Assembly: GCA_029378245.1 (NCBI GenBank)
Contig: JARKIF010000064.1
Span: forward strand, 124,001-188,000
DNA from: Roridomyces roridus
Taxonomy: Eukaryota; Basidiomycota; Agaricomycetes; Agaricales; Mycenaceae
Length of the DNA stretch: 64,000 nucleotides
Reading direction: 5' to 3'
Shown: one piece after another, positions 10,189 to 20,637 of the stretch
How positions within the stretch are numbered: position 1 is the stretch's first letter
Layout of the letters: the number at the start of each line of letters is the position of its first letter
Translations under genes and position numbers: made by a program
The notes under the pieces: model-generated
The model's input: only the letters and a program-made list of their open reading frames with translations
Database searches by the model: none
What the model was told of the DNA's origin: nothing

Positions 10189-11681
10189 ATGGACAGCCAA
10201 GCGCTGGCCACTCTTATGCTGGGCCAGACTGCCACCAGCGGTTTTGAGCGTCAAGTTCGAGGATTAATCGAGGCAGCCGAAGCGAACCTCGTTCGCATCG
10301 AGAGCCAGATCCAGGACCTGATGGGTCTCCGTGACCGGGAGAGGGAGCTCATCGCTGCTCTCAAACCGCTCGTCGCGCCCATCCGAAAGCTCCCTGCTGA
10401 ATTACTGGGCCATATCTTCCTGCTGGCTGTCGACTCCGCCAGTGACTGGCATCGGATCCAGTGGCTGGAGCGAGTGCTGGTTATATCCCAAGTATGCGGG
10501 CAGTGGAGGCGGCTGGCATGTGGGACGCCTCGACTGTGGAATCGTCCCTTGAAGGTGAACTTGGGAAAGGCACCATCCGACACGTATTTGGCCACGACGA
10601 AAACTTTTTTCGCGCGCTCAGCGTCGCTCCCCATCCCGATACTCCTGGCCGGCGAAACTCCCGAAGCGGCCCCCTCGTCAAATGCATCTATGGTTTAGCA
10701 CCCCGGTGGAAGTCGCTGTCCTTTGACGACTCGGCATTGTCCAATTTATGTGACCTTCCTCGGGATGCACTACCCAGCCTTGAAAGCGTCAATTTGTGCA
10801 TGTCCACAGAAATCCCCTACGAATCGGGGGGCTGGCATATTATGCTCTTCCTCGGCGCACCGCGTCTTCACACTGTCGTGCTTGACGTCCTTGACGCTCA
10901 GCGTTTCATCATGCCCTGGTCCCAACTCGCGCATCTCACGCTTCGGGCTGTAGAAGAATCGCCTCGCGGCTCTGCGCAGACTTTCCTCGGGATTTTGGCC
11001 CAATGCACAAACATCGTCACCGCAGAATTCACGGGCATGGTGCCGTGGAGTCAATCTGTGTACTCCGCACCGCTCACTCCGCTGATGCGGCTGGAGAAGT
11101 TGACGGTGGATTTCTTCTGCGATGCAGAGGAGCGCCACATCATGCCGTTCTTTATGCCCCTCGCGCTTCCTGCTCTCAGGACACTCTCACTCAGCGCCGG
11201 CGGGTAAAGCTTGTGGTCCTCTGCAGACTTCACACAGTTCCAACGTTGCTCTCAAACCATCCAGGAGCTTTATATCTCCGCATGTTCGCTCAAGCCCACC
11301 GACCTTGCCCCCCTCCTCGCTGAATCCCCCCATCTTGTCAAACTCACTCTGAATTTCACTCTCACCGAGGCGGGTCTCGAGTATCTGCTGGATGCTCTCC
11401 AGTATAAACCCGGCACACCTGCCGTCGCACCCCGACTCCAGCGGTTGTATGTCAACTACGACATGATGACCAAGTACTCGCAAGAAGTGGTGCAGAAAAC
11501 GATACCATCCCGGTGGTGGAGTGCCGAGGAACTCGACGCGATGCGGGTGCCGCCTGTCGTCGCGCGCTGGGAGGCGTTCAATATTTATTGTCTAAGACCT
11601 ACCGCGCACTCGTATAGCGCCGAGTTCAAGTTGAAGTTGATACAATTGCGGAGCGAGGGTCTTGAGGTACAAGTCGCATAG
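10189..11681 (+). pseudogene. F-box gene F4, type A, one frameshift and one stop
   Basis: ATG 10189 starts MDSQALATLMLGQTAT, followed by coiled coil, F-box (LPAELLGHIF, CGQWRRLACGTPRLW) and repeats. A single missing base near 10670, in a run of C, shifts the frame (total 1493 nt is one base short of a multiple of three). An in-frame TAA at 11205-11207 interrupts the repeats just before SLWSSADF. Apart from these two lesions all family motifs are present, ending in SRWWSAEELDAM and PPVVARW. The C-run shift could be a base-call error; the TAA is harder to explain that way. Confidence 0.85.
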
Positions 11682-11719
11682 TTCACGAATCAATAGACCA
11701 ATTGTAAATAAAATGAATT

Positions 11720-13192
11720 CTACCAAAGATCACTGGTCTCTAGGATGACTTGAAAACCCCCTTCCCGAAACTGTTCCAACTTGACCCTGAATTGTTCATC
11801 ATAATCCTCCTCGGAAAGACCGTTGCTGCAAAACTTGATGACATCCCATCGTGCAACAGCAGGCGGCATGGGCAAGGCCAAAAGCTGCTCGTCCGTCCAC
11901 CAACGCGAGATTATCATCTTTTCCAATAATGATTCACGGAAACCGTTTTCATCCCCAAATGCTTCAATGCAAAGGTGACGGAGGTGTCGAGCGGGGTGGG
12001 AGGTTTGGTTGTTGCTCGAGTATTCGAGAAGCTGCAACGCAGCGTCTAAGGCACCCGCCGCAAACTGGCACTTGAGTGTTAGGTGCCCGAGATTGGGAGA
12101 TTCGGTAAGGATGGAGGGGAGAACTGCCGCGTGGAAGGTGAAACCGGTGATATCCAGCTCCTCGATGTTTGGAGAGCGTCGTTGGAAAGATGTAAATTCG
12201 ACAGATGGCCATAGAGTCTCGTCGTTTGCCGAAAAGATGAGTTTTGTGAGCGCCGGAAGATCCAAGCGCATGAAGAAGGGAGCAACGTGAACGCGCATGT
12301 CCTCGTCAGGATCATCAAATCCTAGTTTGAGTGTTTCCAATTTCGCAAGACGGGTTACACGAGAAGGGGAACCACTGGGTGGTTCAATCCAGGGCGCCAT
12401 GTCGGACAAATCTGCGGTGACCAGGTTGGTGCACTGCACGAGAAGACCGAGCAGGGTCTGGGCGAATTCACTGCTGCGGACAGTCAGGCTCGTGAGCTGA
12501 GACCACGGCATGTGAAAGTTTTTGACGCTCACAACGCCAAGGTTGACGCTGTGGAGACGAGGCGCGTGGAAGAAGACCTCGTCGGTGCAAGATGAGGAGA
12601 CGGAGATAACCACGGTTTCGAGGTTTTCCAGTGCGCCTTTGGGGAGTTTGGTCAAACTGTCTAGTTTGAGGTGGCGGAATTCCAGTGATTTCCACCGCGG
12701 ATATAGGGTGTGAACATACGAAATGAGGGGAGATGCCTCCGGACATTCGTTTTTCAACGAGACAGAGATGGGAAGCGACGCTGAGCGCTCAAAGAAGGTT
12801 TTAGCGAGGGCCACGTAGGCATCGGAGGGTGGCTTTGAAAGCTTCAGGGCCAAGCAGCGATTCCAAAGCTGGGGCGTCGTACAAGCCAACCGCCTCCAGT
12901 GGCCGCAAACCCCGCATATGTCCAGCAACTGCTTCAACCACTGCAGTGATTCGACGGTGTCGATTGCAGTCTGAAAGATTTCCACCAATATTTCTGCGGG
13001 AACCGTGCGGATGGGTGCTACGAGCGGTCTGAGGTTCGTGACAAGCTCTCGCTCTCGGTCAAGGCAACGCGTCAGGTCTCGGATTTGAGCCTCGATGCAA
13101 GCAATATTATCCTCTGCGGCGCGTATGATGGCTTTTATTTGGTTCTCGGGGCTATTGCTGGCGGGGTATGGCGCAGAGGAAGACATATTCAT
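11720..13192 (-). CDS. F-box protein F5, type A, intact
   Basis: A 490-aa single-exon protein starting MNMSSSAPYPAS (a second ATG two codons later is equally possible). Coiled coil around residues 20-55 (AEDNIACIEAQIRDL), F-box VPAEILVEIF to CGHWRRLACTTPQLW, leucine-rich-like repeats with PWSQLTSLTV, and ISRWWTDEQLLALP plus PPAVARW near the end. It converges on F4: the stop codons are 38 bp apart, so the 3' UTRs must overlap. Predicted SCF substrate adaptor with unknown target. Confidence 0.88.
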   Translation of the reverse strand: MNMSSSAPYPASNSPENQIKAIIRAAEDNIACIEAQIRDLTRCLDRERELVTNLRPLVAPIRTVPAEILVEIFQTAIDTVESLQWLKQLLDICGVCGHWRRLACTTPQLWNRCLALKLSKPPSDAYVALAKTFFERSASLPISVSLKNECPEASPLISYVHTLYPRWKSLEFRHLKLDSLTKLPKGALENLETVVISVSSSCTDEVFFHAPRLHSVNLGVVSVKNFHMPWSQLTSLTVRSSEFAQTLLGLLVQCTNLVTADLSDMAPWIEPPSGSPSRVTRLAKLETLKLGFDDPDEDMRVHVAPFFMRLDLPALTKLIFSANDETLWPSVEFTSFQRRSPNIEELDITGFTFHAAVLPSILTESPNLGHLTLKCQFAAGALDAALQLLEYSSNNQTSHPARHLRHLCIEAFGDENGFRESLLEKMIISRWWTDEQLLALPMPPAVARWDVIKFCSNGLSEEDYDEQFRVKLEQFREGGFQVILETSDLW

Positions 13193-13536
13193 GCCGTCTG
13201 CGCGAGGTGACTTAGACTTGGAGCTGGTTCAGAATCAGAGTCAGAGCTGCACCTGGAGTCGGGGAAATGAATCCTACCACGGTTGTTGGACGAATACCAG
13301 TGCTCTCAAGACGCGTTTGAGACGCGTCGGTGAAAGATGGACGTGGAAAGAGAGAAAGTTTGATGGGGGCTGTGCGAAGCCTTGTCAGCGACCTTTTCTT
13401 TGTGGTCAACATAAACTTCACCACAGTTTATGAATTCAAGCAAGAGAACAAACAAACTTGTAGACTACACGAACTAACCAACAACGACTCGCAAACCATC
13501 CCGCCGAAATTGCGCGATCATCTTCACAAAGCCTTG

Positions 13537-14234
13537 TATGATTGACCCCGGTGGACAAAAATCATTGGGTTTTTTCACAGCCTGCTTTTTTTGTTCAACC
13601 TCGTAGATTAATGTATTTCTTTGAAGATCTATGTATTTTCACATAAATCCTCAAATCTGGGGTGCTTTTTTGTACCCACCTGTTTTTTTTTCAGGGAGAC
13701 ATCAGAGAAACACATCAATCTGTGTAGAATGAGTGGCTGTGCAAAAACACATAGATCTTCGAAGATCTTGACCATCTCCTTGTCTCTCTTGAAGGACCTT
13801 GTTATTTTTGACTATCCCAATGTTGGCCGGGCACCCCATCAGGCCGATGTGATGCCCACCACTGTCTAAATGTTCCCATCAACCCTGCTCCCTGCCTGCC
13901 GGGAACATCCATCAGCAAATCAAAGGCATCCGGCTGCCGGCTCGGCAAGTGGGAAAAAAAAGAGGCATCAGGATGTAGATCTCCACCCACTAGTCTTTTT
14001 TTTCATTCACTGACCTTTTTTGTTTGTTTGTGACATCAAAAAATAAAAGGCATCTGAAATAAAAAAGAGGGGGTGTCATCAAAGATCTTCAAAGATCTTT
14101 GATCGCAATGCCATTTTTTCCGTGATGGCGGGCAAAACATGTAGATTCATGGAGATCTATGAAGATGACTGCTCTCGTTGCACAAAAATGCCACCATACA
14201 GAAAAGGACACCATTTTTGTCCACCCCGGACAGT
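13537..14234. mobile_element. TIR element (698 bp, 10-bp TSD) in F6 3' end
   Basis: Flanked by CAAAGCCTTG at 13527-13536 and 14235-14244. Near the ends GGTGGACAAAAAT and its inverted copy are found; the outermost 9-13 bases do not pair well. The interior is T-rich with several AAGATCTT-type palindromes. A 10-bp duplication suggests a Mutator-like element. The insertion is proven by F6, whose reading frame resumes exactly after one duplication copy. No transposase. Confidence 0.85.
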
Positions 14235-15607
14235 CAAAGCCTTGGCTGAAGGTTCTGATTTTACCACCCGTTATCATGATGGACTCCCATCGTGCAACAT
14301 GCGCGGGTGTCGGAGGAGTGCCTGTCCACCAACGCGAGGATATTGTCTTCTCCAACACACTCTCGGCGAGATCTTCCATCACGGCAGACAGAATGGACAA
14401 TCGACGCAGACGCGGAGTGACGGGGACAATATCCTGAGAGCATTGGAATAGCTCTAGGATGGAAGTAAGTGTGTCGAGTCCGTCGAATCCACAGTAGTGC
14501 AAATTGAGCTCCACAAGATTCGTGAATTCTTTCACGAGGGAGATCAAGTCGTTAATATTCAGATCGGGCCCGTGGAGTTTGAATTCCTCGATTTTCGGGG
14601 AGCGGTCTTGGAATAGTGTGAAATCTGTAGACGACCAGGAGGTTCCACACTCATAGTTGAGCTCGAGCATTGTGAGCGAAGGAAGCGCCAGGCACGAGAA
14701 GAATGGCATGATGGCCTGCTGCTCCGAATCCTGATCCACAACGAATTCTAGCACAAGTTTTTGTATTTTCTCCAGCCGGACTAGCTGGGAGGAACGAGGA
14801 GGTCCATTCCAGGGCCGCAATCCCATGAATTCAACGGCGACGACATTGGTGCACTGCACCAGGATTTCGAGGTAATGCTGAGCTGGCTCGGCAAGGCAAT
14901 GAATGGTAAGGGTTGTAAGCTGGGACCACGGCATGGGGAATGCGCGCAGATTCCGGACATTGAGGAATACATGGCGAAGGTGGGGTGCGCCGAGGAAAAC
15001 TTGCAGTGGCGAGGATGCTGAAATCTCCATATGACTATGCACAGTCAGGCTCTGGAGCGTCGCCAAAGCACCCGCTGGTAAATCGTACAATCTGCCGATG
15101 TGGGAGGTATCGAAATACAACGATACCCACCGTGGGGCTAGGGTGTAGAGGTACTCGACAAGGGGAGCGGCTTCCTCGTGTTCACGGTGAAGACCAACAG
15201 GGATGGGGAGCACCCCGGAGCGTTCCAAGAACGTCTTCGCGATGACCAGATATTCGTCTGAAGGCGCCTTTTGGATATCCACCTTCAGGAGCCGATTCCA
15301 GAGCCGGGGACATGTACAAGCCAAGCGCCGCCAATGCCCACAAACGCTCGCTATGGCAAGTACTTGCTTCAGCCAACCCAGCTCATCGCACTTGAAGGCT
15401 GCGTGGAAGATCTCCAGCAGTAGCTCTGGAGGAACACGGCGGATGGGCGCCACGAGCGGTTTTAGAGCAGAGATGAGTTGCTCCTCTCGATCTCGGAGAC
15501 GCGTCAGGTCTCTGATCTGGGATTCTATGCGAGCCAGGTTTGATTCTGCTGCTTGAATGCAGGCTTTGACTTGACGCTCGTAACTCGGAGTGCCGGGCTG
15601 TCCCAGC

Positions 15608-16068
15608 CAAGGGGGAGGCGGTTAAAAAATATCTTATACCCTGCCCGGAAAAGTTTTTAAGGCCTCGGGGAGGGGACCGACCGACCGAATAGGGCAAGCC
15701 GGAATCGGCTTGATGTGATCAGTGATTCCGATCACGCGGGACGGCGGCCAGCATTGTCTGAATATTTCATCTGAAGCGTGCCGAGGTCCTACTGATTATG
15801 TTTCTAGGCTGTGGAGGTTCAATCTTCTGATCGCCAGCTTGTGGTGGTCAAATGCCGAGGCCAAAAACGGGCGAACAACCCATTTGATGCCCTTCCATGG
15901 GGCCGAGCACCGTGACAGCACGTCTGCAAGCTCAAAAAGGTCAGTAAATGGTGGCTCAGACCGTCTGAGCCCGTCCACAACCTCGACCCCGGAAAAAAAA
16001 TTAAGGACCCACCGGGGGGACCGACCGACCACCAGGTTCGGGGTGATGGCATCAATGCCTCCCCCTTG
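15608..16068. mobile_element. hAT-like MITE (461 bp) in F6 leader
   Basis: Termini CAAGGGGGAGGC and GCCTCCCCCTTG are perfect inverted repeats. The 8-bp duplication GTCCCAGC lies at 15600-15607 and 16069-16076. Inside, two GGGACCGACCGACC-bearing direct repeats of about 45 bp occur near each end (about 15650-15690 and 15990-16030). The terminus matches that of the element at 5541-6008, and both struck the leader of a type A gene. Confidence 0.9.
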
Positions 16069-16102
16069 GTCCCAGCTGAAGATCGGCGAGGATGTTCTCC
16101 AT

Positions 16103-18749
16103 GGTCGGGCTTCTTCGAAACACAATGTTGGTCGGTGTTGGAGATGTAGCAAAAAGTACGGACTGCGAATGTGACATGTCGAAAGCGGCGGCAAACGAGG
16201 CGACAGTGTTGAGGGCTGAAAGCAAGTGATCGTGGCGGGTGACAGCGATCAAACCTCTCTCTCTCTCTTGACGCTGAAGCCACGATGGCCTTCTTCGCGC
16301 ACCCTAACTCTCCAAAGGACGGAGCCGGCCTTCTACGTGCCCTCAGTTGACTCGGCATTCGCATACCACAGTCCGCAGCACTGGGTCTGACTGCACATGA
16401 AGTTGGTGCTACGCGACGGGCCGAAAAGGTGAGTCGACTGGGATACTGTAATCCAATTGCTGAGCTGTAATGTCTGGTTTTCATGTAGAATATCTCGAGG
16501 ACCACGAATTGTCAATATCTATGAATGACAGGGCTACATTTCTCGCAGAACTTGTCCCTCGCACATCCTCTCCGAGACATCTCCCGCCGCATCTGCAATC
16601 TATTGGTCGTCATCTCTTGGCTTTGAAACTCTGGAAATGTGGCCAAGACTTGGGAATGTACGAGGTGAGCTCTTTTCTCCTATTTTCCATCTCCGCTCAT
16701 GACGCAGAGCCCATTCTCGCTACACGCATTCAGCTCTGAACCCGGCCCTCTACGCTCCACATGCATTCCGTTCTAACGGCTCTTCCCTCGTACACGATGA
16801 TCTACACCGCACGCTGCTTGGGCGGGAGGGCTGCGCTCGGATATCGCAGCTTCAAGCTTGCAATCTTCCGCCGCGACTCGCCAGCCTACTCCCGAGAGAC
16901 TGGTGGGACGGCGTCGAGGCGCAGTTCCTCGCGGTCTCGATCTCTCATGTCCGAGGGAATATCACTCACTTTGGAATGCTGCCCCAGGTGCGTCGATCTC
17001 ACTCGTTTCTCACACCGTCTGGCTGAATTGCATATCCGGAAAGGTGTCTTGCGTGTGCCGTCCTCATTGGCCGTGACTGGTGCCTTCTTTTCTGCCACTC
17101 AATACATCCCAGCAAAACATCATCCCTCCGAACGGCGGTTTGCAAGTCAAGAGCTTCTCGCTACTCCCCGGTCCTCCCTCACGCCTTCGATGCGCGCTGG
17201 AATACTCTCCACGACGTTCTTCGTATCCATCGGCACTACGGGCATGCAGGTTCTCGCACCAGCCTGGCAGGGTCGCAAACGCGATAAGAGACGCATTCTC
17301 CGCGCCTTCATGAGGAACCTTTTAACAACCTTGAGGGAGGCCTGCACTCACCCACGAATCGCTATCGCGGTGTAGATGTATGCGAAGGTCGGGGTACCTG
17401 TGGGCGAGGTCAGGAGCTCGTGGCCGGCTCGGAAGAGGACGGCCATGCCCATCGTTATCGCTGCACAGTGCTCCCTGTACTCGTCCAGCGGCGCAGCGGT
17501 TCCTCGGCCCTTGAATGATGATGAAACGAGAAGTACTTGTGACAGTAAGCATCTCTTTTAGCGTCTTCTTCCGAGCTCAAGCGCTCACCTTGCATCGCTC
17601 AGAACCACGTCTCACGCAAAATGATTGTGTTTGATGCTTTGCTCGTAGACGAGAGCATGCCCGAGGGGTGTCTGCTTGCTTTTACGGTCACCCCCCCACG
17701 GCTGTGCATTCCCGCTCCTCAGCCCCCTTTCGGGTTCCACGATTCAGAATGGGAGTGCCGGGCGCAATGTCATCAAGGCACTCAAGTCCTCCTCGACATG
17801 CCGCGCTCCACAGGGGGGAACCTCACTTTTCCGCACAGCGGGAATTTTATATTTCCGCAGTATTTCCGCATGATTTCCGCAACATTCCCACATGGCAGAA
17901 ATGTGTTGATTTCATTACATAATCATGAGATTCTCTGCTAAATTGGCAGATTTTGATTTTTATCACCTATTTTCGGAGCTGGCGGAAATGTTGCGGAAAT
18001 ACTGCGGAAATGTTGCGTAAATAAAGTATTTCCGCGATGCGGAAAAGATGCCTTCCCCCCTGTGCTCTCAGTATGCCCGCCTTTCGTCGTGGTCAAGCTT
18101 GGCGAGATAGTGCGGGTCCCGACGGGGAGACGAGACCGCGAGGAGCTCGAATACAGTGCCGGCCCACCAGTCGCCTAGGAGATGGGCTGGCATATAAAGA
18201 GGAGGATACAGCATAGAAGCACCGTTTGGCCATCGAGCCGACCATCCCACCAGGCTACCCTTGTCGAGAAAAGGGGAAGCTTTTCAATTGATGTTAAGCC
18301 GGCCTATCCAAGCATGCACGATGGCGGGGGCTTGGAGGAGGGATCGTCATATTCGCTACAGTGCATCGTACATTTGTGCTGCGGAGAAACTTGCCGGGGA
18401 GCCGCGAGTACTTCCATCTGCCCCATATCCGGCCAATGCTGCTTGTCCTCGCTCGCAGCTAACTTGCTCCATCACACCCGAAGGGTCCACGACCTCTTTC
18501 GACCAACTTCTATCGATATCGCTTAGCCCAAGACATGCGCCCTCGACGGGGCTCATCCTCGAGCAAGTTGCTGAGCCCTGCTCGTGGACGAGAGCAATGC
18601 GAGTGGTGCCGGTTGTGCTTCCACAGTCTTCCCAACGTCCGTGCACATTCTCGCTGCTCGCACCGCCACCGCTGGCATGGGGAGTGGCGTGCGTCGCTTT
18701 GGACTCTCAGATCACGAGTACTTCTGTGATTACATAAATAAACAGTGCA
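16103..18749. other. Relic DNA between F6 and F7
   Basis: No intact gene. Three short coding-like stretches share a loose pattern: plus strand about 16856-16988 (PRDWWDGVEAQFLAVS), minus strand 18068-18250 (LGDWWAGTVFELLAVSS) and minus strand about 17360-17520 (MAVLFRAGHELLTSPTG, followed by a good GTGAGT donor). They look like decayed copies of one unknown gene. A direct repeat around GCTCGTAGACGAGAGCA recurs near 17640 and 18583. A MITE lies at 17811-18062. Confidence 0.4.
17811..18062. mobile_element. Short TIR element rich in TTTCCGCA words (252 bp)
   Basis: Ends CAGGGGGGAA and TTCCCCCCTG are inverted repeats, with TTTTCCGCA and TGCGGAAAA blocks just inside. The interior repeats GCGGAAAT or its complement about eight times. 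Flanks GCGCTCCA and TGCTCTCA may be a degraded duplication but do not match well. Probably an old hAT-type MITE. Confidence 0.75.
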
Positions 18750-20312
18750 TTATGTATCCGACTCTGAATCCGAATCCGAATCCGAATCGTATAGGTTATC
18801 GTCGTCAAGGTCATAAATCTTGACCTGGAGCCCCTCCTTTTTGCGTTGACGTACCATGCTCTTGAGCGAATCGCTCAAGCTGCCCAAGAACTCGGTGCGA
18901 ATCTCGATGGTTTCCCAGCGCGCCACAGGAGGGAGTTCCCCATCTGTCGCCGTCCACCAACGCGAACGTATCAGACGTTCTAATGCTGTCTCGTCCAACT
19001 TGTCGCTTGCAATGGAGAAGTGCTTGAGTTGGATCACAGGATGAGCAGTGCGGGTGCTAGAGTATTCAAGATACTCTAACAGGGCTTGTTGCGCACGCAC
19101 GTCCGAGAAACACTGGTCCAAATCAAGTTGCACCAGGCCGGGTGAGCCTTTCAGAAGAGAGACGAGACTCTCGGGCGTCATCTTAGTACCCCGAATCGTC
19201 AGATGCTCGATGCTTGGGCACCGCCGTTGGAACTGGGCGAATTCCGTCAACGACCAGAGAGTTTGGATGCGCGACTGAACGCCAATTGCGAGTAGAGTGA
19301 GTGCAGGAAGAGCAAGCCGCCCAAAGAAGGGGGTGACGGGCTGCCCCTGCCATCTTGGATTTGTGATTTTGAAATCCGTTTTGAGCGTTTCTAGTCGAGT
19401 GAGGGTAATGATCCGAGTAGAAGTTGGAGAACCGCCGGGTGATGGATCGAGCACAATCCCGGACAACTTCGCCGTGACGAGGTTTGAGCACCTCTCCAAT
19501 ATGTCGAGGCACGCGAAAACTGTTCGGCCGGAATTCGATATCTTCAGCTGCGTGAGCTGGGACCAAGGTATCCGGATATGCTCTGTGTACGGTCCGTGGA
19601 GGTCGACGGCGCGAAGACAGGGTGAATTAAGGAAAAAATTCAATGGCTCCAAGCATGGTGAACCGTCGGGATGCAAGCAAGATTTCACCTCCAGGTGTTC
19701 CAGTGCACCGAGTGAGATCATCGGGAGGTCCCGCAGCTGGGATACAGTGACCTTGTTGAGGTGCAGCGACTTCCATCGCTGCGCCGAGCTCATAACGAGT
19801 TTGTTGAGAGGCGAGTCTGTATCGGACAAGTCCCCCGACAAAGTGATAGAAAATGGAAGGGGTGCTGAGCGATCGAGCACAGTTTTCGCCCTGTCCAGAT
19901 CCAAAGTGGTGTCTCCCCGACTTTCCCTGCTACGCAGCGATATGTCAAGGTGACCATTCCACAACTTGGGCGTTGCACAAGCCAACTGCTTCCACTGGGC
20001 GCACACGTGGGATATGGTCAGCGCCTGCTTCAGCCATGTATCCTTGTCGTCATCCCAGCGGTCGACCGAATCCAACACTATCGCGAATACGTGCGACAGC
20101 AATTCGAAAGGGAATTTGCGGATCGGGGCCAGGATTAATTTGAGAGTCACGACATTGATCTGCTCTCGGTCGCGGACACGCAAGAGTGGTACGACCAGTG
20201 AGTCGATGTCGGCGATGTTTGCTTCGGAGGCCTGGATAAGGCCTCTGATTTGATTCTCGAGGCCCCGTGCCATGGCAAAATTCCCCAGCGCAAGGGCAGT
20301 GGAAAGATCCAT
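18750..20312 (-). CDS. F-box protein F7, type A, with acidic tail
   Basis: An intact 520-aa protein starting MDLSTALALGNFAMARG. Coiled coil at about 18-55 (SEANIADIDSLVVPLL), F-box FPFELLSHVF to CAQWKQLACATPKLW, leucine-rich-like repeats with PWSQLTQLKI and CPSIEHLTI, and SRWWTATDGELPPVARW. Unlike its neighbours it carries about 20 extra residues at the C-terminus, an Asp/Ser run encoded by a GAATCC-type simple repeat at about 18756-18790. Such tails can be phosphorylated or bind basic partners; here that is only a guess. Confidence 0.87.
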   Translation of the reverse strand: MDLSTALALGNFAMARGLENQIRGLIQASEANIADIDSLVVPLLRVRDREQINVVTLKLILAPIRKFPFELLSHVFAIVLDSVDRWDDDKDTWLKQALTISHVCAQWKQLACATPKLWNGHLDISLRSRESRGDTTLDLDRAKTVLDRSAPLPFSITLSGDLSDTDSPLNKLVMSSAQRWKSLHLNKVTVSQLRDLPMISLGALEHLEVKSCLHPDGSPCLEPLNFFLNSPCLRAVDLHGPYTEHIRIPWSQLTQLKISNSGRTVFACLDILERCSNLVTAKLSGIVLDPSPGGSPTSTRIITLTRLETLKTDFKITNPRWQGQPVTPFFGRLALPALTLLAIGVQSRIQTLWSLTEFAQFQRRCPSIEHLTIRGTKMTPESLVSLLKGSPGLVQLDLDQCFSDVRAQQALLEYLEYSSTRTAHPVIQLKHFSIASDKLDETALERLIRSRWWTATDGELPPVARWETIEIRTEFLGSLSDSLKSMVRQRKKEGLQVKIYDLDDDNLYDSDSDSDSESDT

Positions 20313-20637
20313 GTCGTTCTTTTTGAAGAAAATTAGAATCGTACTTGGATAATGAGGGATGGCTCTTGGCTTGCCTTGAACCTTTGATTAAACGCGTACT
20401 ATCCAGCTGTGACTCTTTGTTGGCAGGCAGCAAATGTGCTAGTGGTTTTCAAGAGGTGGCAAGTGGAAGGAAAGAGAACACCCCTGCACAGCCACATCAG
20501 TGCCCGAGTCGTCGACTCTCCTTCTCAAGTTCCTTCCATCGCTCGAGTTCTCATATCCATCTATTGGTCTGTGTTCATCGGGTACCCCGTCTAGTACATA
20601 CAACGCCCATGGTTCTTTGTAAGTACATACTCTGCAG
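20313..20637. other. Intergenic 20313-20637
   Basis: Spacer between the F7 start and the F8 stop; no feature recognised. Should hold the F7 promoter. Confidence 0.5.

Larger units (their letters stand above)
13474..16102 (-). pseudogene. F-box gene F6, type A, split by two TIR elements
   Basis: The ancestral gene reads 16102-16069, 15599-14235 and 13526-13474 on the minus strand: 1452 nt, 483 aa, with no stop or frameshift once the elements at 15608-16068 and 13537-14234 and one copy of each duplication are left out. The leader MENILADLQLG lies upstream of the first element, the F-box is VPPELLLEIF to CGHWRRLACTCPRLW, the RWW motif is shortened (SRWWTGTPPTPAHVARW), and the last residues (FRRDGLRVVVG) lie beyond the second element. 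In its present state an internal ATG at 15453 could start a protein with F-box and repeats but without coiled coil, ending in element-derived residues. Confidence 0.9.

Noticed and set aside
15819..16505. A 228-codon minus-strand frame
   Set aside because: It runs through the inserted element at 15608-16068 and the F6 leader in the wrong frame; no domain.
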